In this document: piece by piece, positions 19,533 to 26,997 of the stretch
How positions within the stretch are numbered: the first letter of the stretch is position 1
Layout: the number at the start of each line of letters is the position of its first letter
From: an uncultured Bacteroidia bacterium
GTDB lineage: Bacteria; Bacteroidota; Bacteroidia; Bacteroidales; UBA932
Direction: 5' to 3'
DNA length: 43,309 nt
Assembly (NCBI GenBank): GCA_902778855.1
Contig: CACYZM010000039.1
Coordinates: 1 to 43,309 of the forward strand
Program-made: the position numbers and the translations under genes
Notes under the pieces: model-generated
Database searches by the model: none
The model's input: the letters and a program-made list of their open reading frames with translations, nothing else
Told to the model about the DNA's origin: nothing

Positions 19533-20066
19533 CCGCTCCCTGCACAAGCCCACACACGTCCCTTTTGTCGCCAATTCGCTCCGACAGCACCCTCCTCCGC
19601 GTTTCAATGCGCCCGATAGACAAGCTCCGTGAGCAAATCAGAGCGATTTGCTCCCCAAAGCGGCCTTCCGATGACCGCGGTGAGCAGAAGGGCATCATTT
19701 GCACACCGATGGTGTCTTCCGTCATCCTCGGTGTGCAGGAGAGGCTCGTTTGCACACCGATGGCCGAAAAACAGAGCCTGGTGAGCAGGAAGCCCCGATT
19801 TGCACACCAAAGGGGTCTTCAGACGGTCGCGGTGAGCAGAATGCCTTGTATCACTCACCCGAGAACTTATCATCTTTCTTAGCGAGCGGGGTTGCCCATA
19901 TTGGCCTCTTTCTGTTCCGCCCGGGACAGAAAGACTTTCATAATTAGCTGATTTTTAATACCTTGTGAAACATATTTTAAACACTATGGGCAGACGCAGG
20001 CGGGAAAGGAACATTCTGGAGCGAATTGTCGAAAAAGGGACGTGGGCGGGCCTGTGCAGGGAGCGG
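19533..20066. repeat. 50 bp inverted repeat bounding the repeat array
   Basis: The reverse complement of 19533-19582 aligns with 20018-20066 at about 45 of 50 positions with one gap. Both begin GGAGCGAATTG and end GTGCAGGGAGCGG. The pair faces inward around the 51 bp repeat array, giving the whole a mobile-element-like outline. Confidence 0.7.
19629..19860. repeat. Array of about 4.5 imperfect 51 bp tandem repeats
   Basis: Units start at 19629, 19680, 19731, 19781 and 19832 (the last partial) with periods 51, 51, 50 and 51. Each opens GTGAGCAG or GTGTGCAG and has TTTGCACACC about 20 bases later. The two blocks can pair: GAGCAAATC with GATTTGCTC in unit 1, GTGTGCA with TGCACAC in unit 3. Because 51 is a multiple of three, several frames stay open on both strands, but these look like shadows: no promoter, no known domain. 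Confidence 0.75.
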
Positions 20067-20086
20067 AGGAATGTTCCTTTCCCGCC
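19999..20086. repeat. 18 bp perfect inverted repeat, right edge of the repeat region
   Basis: 19999-20016 (GGCGGGAAAGGAACATTC) is the exact reverse complement of 20069-20086. Its 52-base interior is almost entirely the right copy of the 50 bp inverted repeat. Confidence 0.75.
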
Positions 20087-20090
20087 ACCA

Positions 20091-20123
20091 TAAACAAAGA
20101 TGCCCGGGCAAGCCGGGCATCTC
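20091..20123 (-). terminator. Rho-independent terminator of the rny/DUF3467/acyl-CoA synthetase transcript
   Basis: On the minus strand a 9 bp GC-rich stem (GATGCCCGG with CCGGGCATC, 5-base loop; 20099-20121) is followed by TTTGTTTA. It begins about 20 bases after the stop at 20144. Confidence 0.8.
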
Positions 20124-20143
20124 TTGGGAGGAGGAGACGAGCG

Positions 20144-21790
20144 CTATTTGTACAGGAAGCGCTTGATCGACATCTTCGGGGTCTTCTCGAAGGGTTTGTC
20201 GACGAGTTCGACCTTGGAGAGCTGGCTGTAGGCAGGGAGCTGCCGGTTGGCACCGACCCGGATGTTCTCGGGGATGTTGGACTTGGCCTCGTTGTCGAGG
20301 AGCGCCTTGGCGATGGCCTGTTCATCGAGGAACACCAGTGCGACCAGTTTGCCGCCGCGGTCCACCACCACGTTTTCCAGCACATAGGTCTGGTTGTTGA
20401 CCACGGCCTCGATCTCTTCCGGATAAATGTTCTGGCCCGAAGGACCGAGAATCATGTTCTTGCTGCGGCCGCGGATAAAGATGTTGCCCTCGGCGTCGAT
20501 GATGCCCAGGTCGCCCGTCTTCAGCCAGCCGTCGTCGGTAAAGGCGTTGCGCGTGGCTTCCTCGTTCTTGTAGTAGCCGATCATGATGTTCTCGCCGCGG
20601 CACTGGATCTCGCCCACCACGTGCTGCGGGTCTTCGGAATCGATCCGGACTTCCGCCACGTCGACGCACTTGCCGCAAGAGCCGGCCACATACTTGGTCC
20701 AGTGCTCATAGGCCAGCAGCGGGCAGGCTTCGGTCATACCGTAACCCACCAGGTACGGGAACTTGATGCGCTTGAAGAGCCGCTCCACTTCCGGGTTCAG
20801 CGGGGCGCCGCCCATGATGAACTCGAGGACATTGCCGCCGAAGGCCTGCACCAGGCCGTCCTTCACCTTCTTGTAGATGATGTTGTTGATGCCCGGAATC
20901 TTCAGCAGCACTTTGATCAGCGGCTTGTCGAGCGTCGGTTTGACCTTCGACTTGTAGATCTTCTCCATTACCAGCGGCACCGTGATCAGCAGATACGGCT
21001 TCACGTCGGCGAACGCCTTCATCAAGGCGGCCGGCGTCGGGGCCTTGCCCAGCCAGTAGATGGAAGTACCGTTGCAGAGCGGATAGATGAACTCGATCAC
21101 CAGGCCGTACATATGGGCCATCGGCAGCATCGACACCATCTTGTCGCCGGCAGGGACATGGCGCTGGCTGTAGTCGACGTTCGCGGAGAAGTTGCGGTAG
21201 GTCAGCATCACGCCCTTCGGGTCGCCGGTGGAGCCGGAGGTGTAGTTGATGGTCGACAGGTCGTCCCAGTTGTCGGTCGGGAAATGGACGTCTTCGGGAC
21301 CGAAGCCCTGGGGATATTTCGCCGTGAAGAGGGCGTCCATCTGGTCGTAAATCTCCTGCACCGACGGGTCGGCCGTCCAGAGGGTCCGCCAGTTGTCCAC
21401 GTCGACGACGAGTTTCAGCTTGGGCATCTTGGCGATGTCGAGCTTCTTCCATTTGGCCTCGTTGGTAAACAGAGCGATGCTGTCGGAGTGATTGACCAGG
21501 TGGTTGACGCTGTCGGCCGTGAAGTCGGCCAGGATCGGCACGATGACGGTCTCGTAGGTATTGACGGCCAGGTAGGCCATGCCCCAGCGGGCGCCGTTCT
21601 GGGCGCAGATGGCGATCTTGTCACCTTTCTTGAACCCGAGTTTGTCGAAGACGAGATGGAATTTCTCGATCTGCGTCGCCATCTGGGCGTAGTCGAAGGT
21701 CTCGCCTCCGATGTTGTTGAGCGCGGGCTTGTTCCAGAATTTCCGGCAGGCAGCCTCAAGCCGCTCAAGATAGTGGGGGTAGGTACTCAT
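20144..21790 (-). CDS. Long-chain acyl-CoA synthetase (AMP-binding)
   Basis: The enzyme activates a fatty acid with ATP and then forms the CoA thioester. Adenylation motifs are INYTSGSTGDPKGVM (P-loop-like, 181-195), LVGYGMTEACPLL (A5) and DGWLKTGDLGIIDAEGNIFIRGRSKNMIL (A7-A8). The C-terminal lysine motif is KTPKMSIKRFLYK. At 548 residues it is complete. It is the last gene after rny and DUF3467, 33 bases downstream, with a strong terminator behind it. Fatty-acid preference cannot be read. Confidence 0.92.
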   Translation of the reverse strand: MSTYPHYLERLEAACRKFWNKPALNNIGGETFDYAQMATQIEKFHLVFDKLGFKKGDKIAICAQNGARWGMAYLAVNTYETVIVPILADFTADSVNHLVNHSDSIALFTNEAKWKKLDIAKMPKLKLVVDVDNWRTLWTADPSVQEIYDQMDALFTAKYPQGFGPEDVHFPTDNWDDLSTINYTSGSTGDPKGVMLTYRNFSANVDYSQRHVPAGDKMVSMLPMAHMYGLVIEFIYPLCNGTSIYWLGKAPTPAALMKAFADVKPYLLITVPLVMEKIYKSKVKPTLDKPLIKVLLKIPGINNIIYKKVKDGLVQAFGGNVLEFIMGGAPLNPEVERLFKRIKFPYLVGYGMTEACPLLAYEHWTKYVAGSCGKCVDVAEVRIDSEDPQHVVGEIQCRGENIMIGYYKNEEATRNAFTDDGWLKTGDLGIIDAEGNIFIRGRSKNMILGPSGQNIYPEEIEAVVNNQTYVLENVVVDRGGKLVALVFLDEQAIAKALLDNEAKSNIPENIRVGANRQLPAYSQLSKVELVDKPFEKTPKMSIKRFLYK

Positions 21791-21823
21791 AGCTTGGGTA
21801 TGGAGGTTTTAGTATTTACTGGA

Positions 21824-22117
21824 TCAGGCTTCCGCGTCTTTGATGGAGGGGATCATCATCGGATTCATCGGCAGGCGGATCTCGCCGAACTGGCCTTCGT
21901 ACTTCCGGATGTTTTCGGTCAGGGCGCCGAGGAGGCGTTTGGCGTGCTCGGGCGTCATGATGATGCGGCTGGCCACCTGCATTTTGGGCATGCCCGGCAT
22001 GTTCTGGGCGAAGTCCAGGATGAACTCGCTCGAGGAGTGCGTGATGATGGCCAGATTGGCGTAGCGGCCCTGGGCCACTTCGGGCTTGATTTCGATGTCG
22101 ATTTTCTTGGGGTCCAT
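21824..22117 (-). CDS. DUF3467 family protein
   Basis: A 97-residue soluble protein (MDPKKIDIEIKPEVAQGRYANLAIITHSSSEF is its start) matching my memory of DUF3467: a KPEVAQGxYANLA motif, then FVLDFA-like and MTPEHAKRLLxAL-like blocks. The function is unknown. It lies 9 bases after rny, so co-transcription with RNase Y is likely. Confidence 0.85.
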   Translation of the reverse strand: MDPKKIDIEIKPEVAQGRYANLAIITHSSSEFILDFAQNMPGMPKMQVASRIIMTPEHAKRLLGALTENIRKYEGQFGEIRLPMNPMMIPSIKDAEA

Positions 22118-22126
22118 GGGAGCGGG

Positions 22127-23662
22127 CTATTTGGCGAAAGCCACCGCGCGGGTCTCGCGGATGACGGTGATCTTGATCTGTCCGGGATAGGTCATCTCGT
22201 CCTGGATCTTCTTGGCGATCTCGGCCGAGAGTTCCTCACACTGCTGGTCGGACACGCTCTCGGCGCCCACGATGACGCGGAGTTCGCGACCGGCCTGGAT
22301 GGCGTAGGTCTTGGTCACGCCGGGATGCGAGAGGGCGATGCCTTCCATATCCTTGAGGCGCTTGATGTACGATTCGATGACCTCGCGACGGGCGCCGGGA
22401 CGGGCGCCGGAGATGGCGTCGGCCACCAGCACGAGCGGCGCGATGAGGGAGCTCATCTCGATCTCCTCGTGGTGGGCGCCGATGGCGTTGCAGATGTCGG
22501 GTTTCTCCTTGTATTTCTCCGCCACCTTCATACCGAGCAGGGCGTGCGGCAGTTCGGGATCTTCCTCGCACACCTTGCCGATGTCGTGGAGCAGGCCGGC
22601 GCGTTTGGCGGCTTTCGTGTTGAGCCCGAGTTCGGAAGCCATCGTGGCGCAGATGTTGGCCACTTCGCGCGAATGCTGCAGCAGGTTCTGGCCGTAGGAG
22701 CTGCGGTATTTCATCCGGCCGATGAGCCGGATGAGTTCGACGTGCAGGCCGTGGATACCCAGGTCGATGCAGGTGCGCTTGCCGGTTTCCATAATCTCGT
22801 CGTCGAGCTGCTTGCTCACTTTTTCGACCACTTCCTCGATGCGGGCGGGGTGGATGCGACCGTCGGCCACGAGCTGGTGGAGGGCCAGGCGGGCGACTTC
22901 GCGGCGGACCGGATCGAACGAGGAGAGCAGGATGGCTTCGGGTGTATCGTCGACGACGATTTCAACGCCGGTCGCAGCTTCGAGGGCGCGGATGTTGCGG
23001 CCCTCACGGCCGATGATGCGACCCTTGATCTCGTCGTTGTCGATGTTGAACACCGTGACGGCGTTTTCGATGGCCGTTTCGGGCGCGGTGCGCTGGATGG
23101 TGTTGATGACGATGCGCTTGGCTTCCTTGGCGGCGTTCAGACGCGCTTCGTCCATCACTTCGTTGACGTAGGACATCGCCTCGGTGCGGGCCTCGGCCTT
23201 CATGTTCTCGACCAGCTGGTTCTTGGCTTCGGCGGCCGTCATGCCGGCCACTTCCTCGAGTTTCTCGATGACCTTTCCGCGGAGTTTCTCGTACTCTTCC
23301 TGCTTCTTGCCCACGATTTCCATCTGGGACTTGAGGTTCTCGCGGATGGCTTCGACCTCTTTCTGCTTGCGGCCGATCTCGGAGTTCTGCTGGTTGAGAC
23401 CGAGTTCACGCTGCTTGAGCTTGTTCTCGAGCTGCAGCGCCTGGGCGTTGCGCTCGTTGATGTAGGCTTCGTGCTCGCTCTTGAGCTGGAGGAATTTTTC
23501 CTTGGCCTGGAAGATCTTCTCTTTCTTGATAGCCTCCCCCTCCGCCTCGGCCGCCTTGATAAGCTCGTCCCTGCGGCCCTTGAGTATGACGTTGCGCACG
23601 AGGACGGTGCCCAAGACACCCAGTCCCGCCGCAATGATCGCTGTAATGATGTAGGATAACAT
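22127..23662 (-). CDS. rny: Ribonuclease Y
   Basis: RNase Y is a membrane-anchored endoribonuclease that starts mRNA decay. The order is right: an N-terminal transmembrane helix (1-25), a long charged coiled coil (about 30-190), a KH domain ([15 protein letters not shown], 214-228) and an HD domain with the metal pair H359-D360 in [12 protein letters not shown], plus [11 protein letters not shown]. At 511 residues it is full length. It follows the 6S-like RNA on the same strand and leads the DUF3467 and acyl-CoA synthetase genes. Confidence 0.96.
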   Translation of the reverse strand: MLSYIITAIIAAGLGVLGTVLVRNVILKGRRDELIKAAEAEGEAIKKEKIFQAKEKFLQLKSEHEAYINERNAQALQLENKLKQRELGLNQQNSEIGRKQKEVEAIRENLKSQMEIVGKKQEEYEKLRGKVIEKLEEVAGMTAAEAKNQLVENMKAEARTEAMSYVNEVMDEARLNAAKEAKRIVINTIQRTAPETAIENAVTVFNIDNDEIKGRIIGREGRNIRALEAATGVEIVVDDTPEAILLSSFDPVRREVARLALHQLVADGRIHPARIEEVVEKVSKQLDDEIMETGKRTCIDLGIHGLHVELIRLIGRMKYRSSYGQNLLQHSREVANICATMASELGLNTKAAKRAGLLHDIGKVCEEDPELPHALLGMKVAEKYKEKPDICNAIGAHHEEIEMSSLIAPLVLVADAISGARPGARREVIESYIKRLKDMEGIALSHPGVTKTYAIQAGRELRVIVGAESVSDQQCEELSAEIAKKIQDEMTYPGQIKITVIRETRAVAFAK

Positions 23663-23712
23663 GGTGGTAATATATTGTGTTTACATTGTCACGATATACT
23701 CACCATTGAAGG

Positions 23713-23900
23713 AAAAAAGCCGTTAGTCCTGGTCTATCGAAAATCTTATAGAATAAGATTTGAGCTCCGGTTATGTCGCGGACTTCCAACGTCCTAAAAA
23801 AATAGAATCCCCCGAAGGGTCACCCAGGCCTGTCTTTGACGACCGAGTTGGCTCGGTTTGTTTTTTAATGTTGATTTTGGCAAAGAGCAGAACTAACGGC
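23713..23900 (-). ncRNA. ssrS: 6S-like RNA
   Basis: On the minus strand the 5' end GCCGTTAGT (23900-23892, overlapping the zapA stop) pairs with ACTAACGGC (23727-23719), and a T-run follows, so a roughly 185-nt RNA with a long closing stem and its own terminator is predicted. Inside are ACCGAG-CCAA-CTCGGT, a GACCC-TTCG-GGGGA hairpin and an 8 bp AATCTTAT/ATAAGATT hairpin on the 3' side, where many 6S RNAs have one. The zapA-then-6S order matches zapA-ssrS in gammaproteobacteria. I assign it from size, fold and synteny, not from a covariance search. Confidence 0.7.
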
Positions 23901-24180
23901 TAAGATATTCTCCGAGGCTGGCGTCCAGTTCTTCCAACTGGCGCAGCGCGCGCTGGTTTTCTTTACTGCTTCTGGCTTCCAGTTCCAGGAGTTTGGTCTC
24001 CTCCGAGAGGAGGAGCATGCTCAGGACATCGCTCAGATCCTGATCGCGGAAATCGAAGCGGAGCGCGTCGATTTCCTTGTTGATGCGGTCGGCGGCCGCA
24101 CGGATCATCTCCTCCCGCCCGGCATCCACCAGATGCTGGGTCTCCTTGCCGGCAATCTTCAACGTGATCCGCTGTTTCAT
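23893..24180 (-). CDS. zapA: Cell division protein ZapA
   Basis: ZapA crosslinks FtsZ filaments at the Z ring. The 95-residue protein has the ZapA start (MKQRITLKIAGKETQHLVDAGREEMIRAAADRINKEI) with the IxIxG strand and then a C-terminal coiled coil (LLLSEETKLLELEARSSKENQRALRQLEEL). An upstream ATG at 24210 would only add residues that overlap the previous gene, so I start at 24180, 5 bases after the ZapB-like stop. Confidence 0.88.
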   Translation of the reverse strand: MKQRITLKIAGKETQHLVDAGREEMIRAAADRINKEIDALRFDFRDQDLSDVLSMLLLSEETKLLELEARSSKENQRALRQLEELDASLGEYLSR

Positions 24181-24185
24181 CGTCC

Positions 24186-24470
24186 CTATTCGCTGAGCAG
24201 GCTTACGCAAGCGTCAATCTCCTTGATGAGCCGCGACACGGTACGCTTGGCTTGCGTCCGGTCGGCGGCGGTCCCCAGAAAAACTTCCTTCAATCGTAAG
24301 TCTTTTATCTGTTTTTCTAATTCGGTTATCTTGTTGTCTTTTTTCGTTAACTCGGCTTCCACGCGGTCCAGCTTCGCCTTGATCACAGCATTTTCCCGGT
24401 CGAGGGTCTCATACCGGGAGATGAGCTCTTCGACCTTGGATTTCAAGCGGATGGCCAGATCGTTTTCCAT
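24186..24470 (-). CDS. ZapB-like coiled-coil protein
   Basis: A 94-residue, almost wholly coiled-coil protein (heptads from LAIRLKSKVEELISRYETL to KITELEKQIKDLRLKE). Short coiled-coil proteins of this kind regularly precede zapA in Bacteroidota and may serve as ZapB-like partners. I choose ATG 24470 because the upstream ATG at 24485 lies only 1 base from the -7 box. The role is inferred from position. Confidence 0.7.
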   Translation of the reverse strand: MENDLAIRLKSKVEELISRYETLDRENAVIKAKLDRVEAELTKKDNKITELEKQIKDLRLKEVFLGTAADRTQAKRTVSRLIKEIDACVSLLSE

Positions 24471-24486
24471 AGAAGCAATAATCACA

Positions 24487-24494
24487 CAAAGTTA
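24487..24494 (-). promoter_or_regulatory. -7 box TAACTTTG of the zap operon
   Basis: The minus strand reads TAACTTTG, with ATTG 20 bases upstream (24518-24515) as a near -33 element. It lies 16 bases before the ATG at 24470. Confidence 0.6.
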
Positions 24495-24498
24495 AGGA

Positions 24499-26175
24499 TT
24501 ATTTTACAAATTTCCAATTGGTTGCCATTTCCGGCACGATTTCTCCCTTCGCGGCGATGTAGTCGCCGATCAGGGAGCGGATATCCTTGTACTTCTCCAC
24601 GACCTTCACCTCGGCGGGATCGACGCCGGCGCCTTCGCGCAGGAGGTCGCCGCCGCCGCTGGCGCGGTACGATGTCATCGCCACCTTGTAGGTCTTGTCC
24701 AGGTCGAACGGCTTGCCGTCGTTCATCGAGAGGATGCGGACCCGCTCGCCCTTCGGCGCGCTCTTGCTCACTTCATAGCGGATGCCGTCGGCCGAATCCC
24801 AGTTGTAGGACGGGCCCGAACGGTTCACCCAGTTGTCGTAGGAATATTCCAGATAGTCCTTGATCTGCCGGCCGGTGAGTTCGACCACGTAGAGCAGGTT
24901 CTCGAAGCGGTAGATCGACACCAGGTCCTGGAACTCGATGACGCCTTCCGGCACCACCCCGCTGTTGGACAGCGGCGCGGCGAACGCCACGTCCGCGCCC
25001 GAGGCGCCCAGCTGGACGGTCTGGATGAGATTGATGTAGGTCGACGGGCCGTCGAGCGCGTCGGCCAGGAAGATATTGTCAGACAAATGGCCGATCGGCC
25101 GGTTGGCGAACGCCTTCACGGCGTTGAAATCGTTTTTGAACGTCGCCACATAGTCGGGATCGACGGGCACCTTGTCCATCGGGACCAGCTTGTAGTCCAC
25201 GACCTTGTCGACGACCTTTCCGTTCTTGACCGTCAGCGTGAAATCGGCCTGTCCCACGACGGCCGCCTTCGTGCCGGCGTCCAGCAGGACGACTTCCCCT
25301 TCGGGGCCGTCGACTTCCTTGGCCACCGGCCGGTGGTCGTGCCCGTTGAGCACGAGGTCCACACCGCGGACGGTAGAAGCCAGATAGAGCGCTTCATTCT
25401 CGCGTTCCGCCTGTTCGGTGCCGGTGCCGGAATGGACGGCCAGGACCACCAGCTGCGGATTCTCCTTCTCGACGACCTGGTCGACCAGTTCCTGGGCGAC
25501 GTCGTGGATGAGCTGGAAATCGATGCCGTGCCACACGGCCGTGGAGAGCCAGCTCTTGATGTTGGCGTTGGTCATGCCGATGATGGCGACCTTCACGCCG
25601 CCGCGGTCCACGACACAGTAAGGCAGGAAGTACGAATCGGTTACGGCCTTGTTCTTCGGATCTTCGTCCATATCGGCCTTGCCGTTCTCGTCGCGGTCGA
25701 ACGCCGCGTTGGCGGCCAGGTACGGCATCGTGAGTTCGCGGGCCACGCGGTCGTATACGTCGTGGCCGGTCTCGATGTCGTGGTTGCCCACCACGATGGC
25801 GTCATAGCCCAGGTAGCCGGCGATGCGCGGATAGATATGCGGCATGTCGGTGGCCACGTAGTTGAAATAATAAGCGGCGTTGTCGCCCTGGAGATTGTCG
25901 CCCACATCGATCAGCACGGGCTGGACGCCACTGGCGCGCAACTCCTTCAGATAGGACGACACATTGGCCAGCGAGGTCTTGGCGGCCATATTGTCCACAT
26001 AAGCGGAATCGAAATAGGCGCCGTGCACGTCGGTGGTGGAACACACCGTCACGGTGTATTGCCCGTCAGCCAGCGTCTTTTTGGGGGACAGCAGGGAAAT
26101 CAGGCAGCCGATGCCGAATCCGACGCCGAAAAGGGCGATCAGGATGGCGGCGATATGCAAAACGTTTCTTTTCAT
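24499..26175 (-). CDS. 5'-nucleotidase/cyclic phosphodiesterase family phosphoesterase (UshA-like)
   Basis: A 558-residue exported enzyme with an uncleaved-looking N-terminal anchor (HIAAILIALFGVGFGIGCLISLL). The metallophosphatase motifs are all present: D49 and H51 (STTDVHG), D93 (DVGDNLQG), N131-H132 (VVGNHDIETG), H248 (AVHSG) and H279/H281 (NGHDH). The C-terminal 5_nucleotid_C domain follows from about residue 345 (RPIGHLSDNI through YKVAMTSYRASGGGD). It likely removes phosphate from nucleotides in the periplasm. An acidic insert at 160-172 (DRDENGKADMDED) resembles a calcium-binding loop. It is the last gene of the malY-DAACS-nitrilase group. Confidence 0.9.
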   Translation of the reverse strand: MKRNVLHIAAILIALFGVGFGIGCLISLLSPKKTLADGQYTVTVCSTTDVHGAYFDSAYVDNMAAKTSLANVSSYLKELRASGVQPVLIDVGDNLQGDNAAYYFNYVATDMPHIYPRIAGYLGYDAIVVGNHDIETGHDVYDRVARELTMPYLAANAAFDRDENGKADMDEDPKNKAVTDSYFLPYCVVDRGGVKVAIIGMTNANIKSWLSTAVWHGIDFQLIHDVAQELVDQVVEKENPQLVVLAVHSGTGTEQAERENEALYLASTVRGVDLVLNGHDHRPVAKEVDGPEGEVVLLDAGTKAAVVGQADFTLTVKNGKVVDKVVDYKLVPMDKVPVDPDYVATFKNDFNAVKAFANRPIGHLSDNIFLADALDGPSTYINLIQTVQLGASGADVAFAAPLSNSGVVPEGVIEFQDLVSIYRFENLLYVVELTGRQIKDYLEYSYDNWVNRSGPSYNWDSADGIRYEVSKSAPKGERVRILSMNDGKPFDLDKTYKVAMTSYRASGGGDLLREGAGVDPAEVKVVEKYKDIRSLIGDYIAAKGEIVPEMATNWKFVK

Positions 26176-26187
26176 CGAATATCGGGT

Positions 26188-26997
26188 TTAGATTTTGATT
26201 TCAAAGGAATCCGCGTCGCGGCTCACGGGGAAACGGTCGCGGTAATGGGCCAGCGGGGCCATGGGCATCTCGCCCGTGAAGAAACGGACGCCGCCGACGC
26301 GGCAGCTGCGGGCGATGCTGTGGCCCACATAGTCGAGGATCATCGACTTGCCGTCGTAATCGCAGAGCGCATCGGTGCCGATGCGGTTGCAGAACAGGGC
26401 GTAGGCGGCGTTTTCGACCGCCCGGGCGCGCAGGAGGATCTGGGCGGCGTCGATGCGCGAGGCCGGCCAGTTGGCGATGTTGACCAGCAGGTCGTAGCCG
26501 TTGCCGACGTTGCGGCTCCACACGGGGAAGCGCAGGTCGTAGCACACGTTCAGCTCGATCCGCCAGCCGCGGTAAGACACGGTGCAGCGGCGGTTTCCGG
26601 GCTCGAAAGCGGGATACTCGCCGGAAGGCGTGAAGAGGTGATGCTTGTCGTAGAAAACTTCCGTGCCATCAGGTTCGATGAACCGGCAGCGGTTGGTGAT
26701 GTGCGACGCGCCGTCGGGGCCGGTCCAGCGGGTGGGCACCGAAGCGATCACGGCGACGCCGCATTCAGCGGCGATGCGCCGGAGCCAGGTGGCCGAGGGG
26801 CCGTCCTCCGGCTCCGCCACGGCGTGATTCATCGTGAATCCCACCGAGAAAGTCTCGGGAAGCACCAGGATATCGGTCGAATGCTGGGCGCAGAAACGGC
26901 GCACGGGCGCATCGAGCCGGGCGATCGTGGCGGGCGCATTCTCCCACACGATGTCATGCTGACACAGGGCTACTTTCAGGACTTCCAGCGTTTCCAT
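26188..26997 (-). CDS. Nitrilase-superfamily omega-amidase (Nit2/YafV-like)
   Basis: The 269-residue protein has the full catalytic triad: E48 in LVLPETFSVGF, K118 in FYDKHHLFTPSGE and C152 in LNVCYDLRFPVWSRN. This branch hydrolyses alpha-ketoglutaramate and similar omega-amides left by transamination. The pairing with an aminotransferase-family gene two genes upstream fits such a repair role. Its ATG lies 44 bases inside the symporter gene in another frame; no later start keeps the first strand, so the overlap appears real. Confidence 0.88.
   Translation of the reverse strand: METLEVLKVALCQHDIVWENAPATIARLDAPVRRFCAQHSTDILVLPETFSVGFTMNHAVAEPEDGPSATWLRRIAAECGVAVIASVPTRWTGPDGASHITNRCRFIEPDGTEVFYDKHHLFTPSGEYPAFEPGNRRCTVSYRGWRIELNVCYDLRFPVWSRNVGNGYDLLVNIANWPASRIDAAQILLRARAVENAAYALFCNRIGTDALCDYDGKSMILDYVGHSIARSCRVGGVRFFTGEMPMAPLAHYRDRFPVSRDADSFEIKI

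Larger units (their letters stand above)
19322..20143. other. Gene-free 822-base region between the hydrolase-like lipoprotein and the acyl-CoA synthetase
   Basis: From left to right: the promoter at 19329, about 150 bases with no clear structure, a 12 bp hairpin, the left copy of a 50 bp inverted repeat, the 51 bp array, about 130 bases of AT-richer sequence (19861-19998), the right copy within an 18 bp palindrome, and the terminator. The open frames here (the longest 128 codons, 19496-19882) derive from the repeats. Confidence 0.7.

Noticed and set aside
19629-19860. Possible CRISPR array
   Set aside because: The units are imperfect throughout, there are no conserved repeats separated by unique spacers of constant length, and no cas gene is present.
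19496-19882. 128-codon open frame across the 51 bp repeats with a repeating ICTP-like peptide
   Set aside because: The repeat period is a multiple of three, so several frames on both strands stay open. No promoter, recognisable domain or signal peptide supports a gene; I list the DNA repeat instead.
20099-20121. Mobile palindrome similar to the one at 551-571
   Set aside because: A T-run follows on the minus strand directly behind a gene, so an ordinary terminator explains it.
20042-23659. A 1205-codon plus-strand open frame
   Set aside because: It lies antisense to rny, the DUF3467 gene and the acyl-CoA synthetase, all with clear domains. It is a by-product of high GC content.
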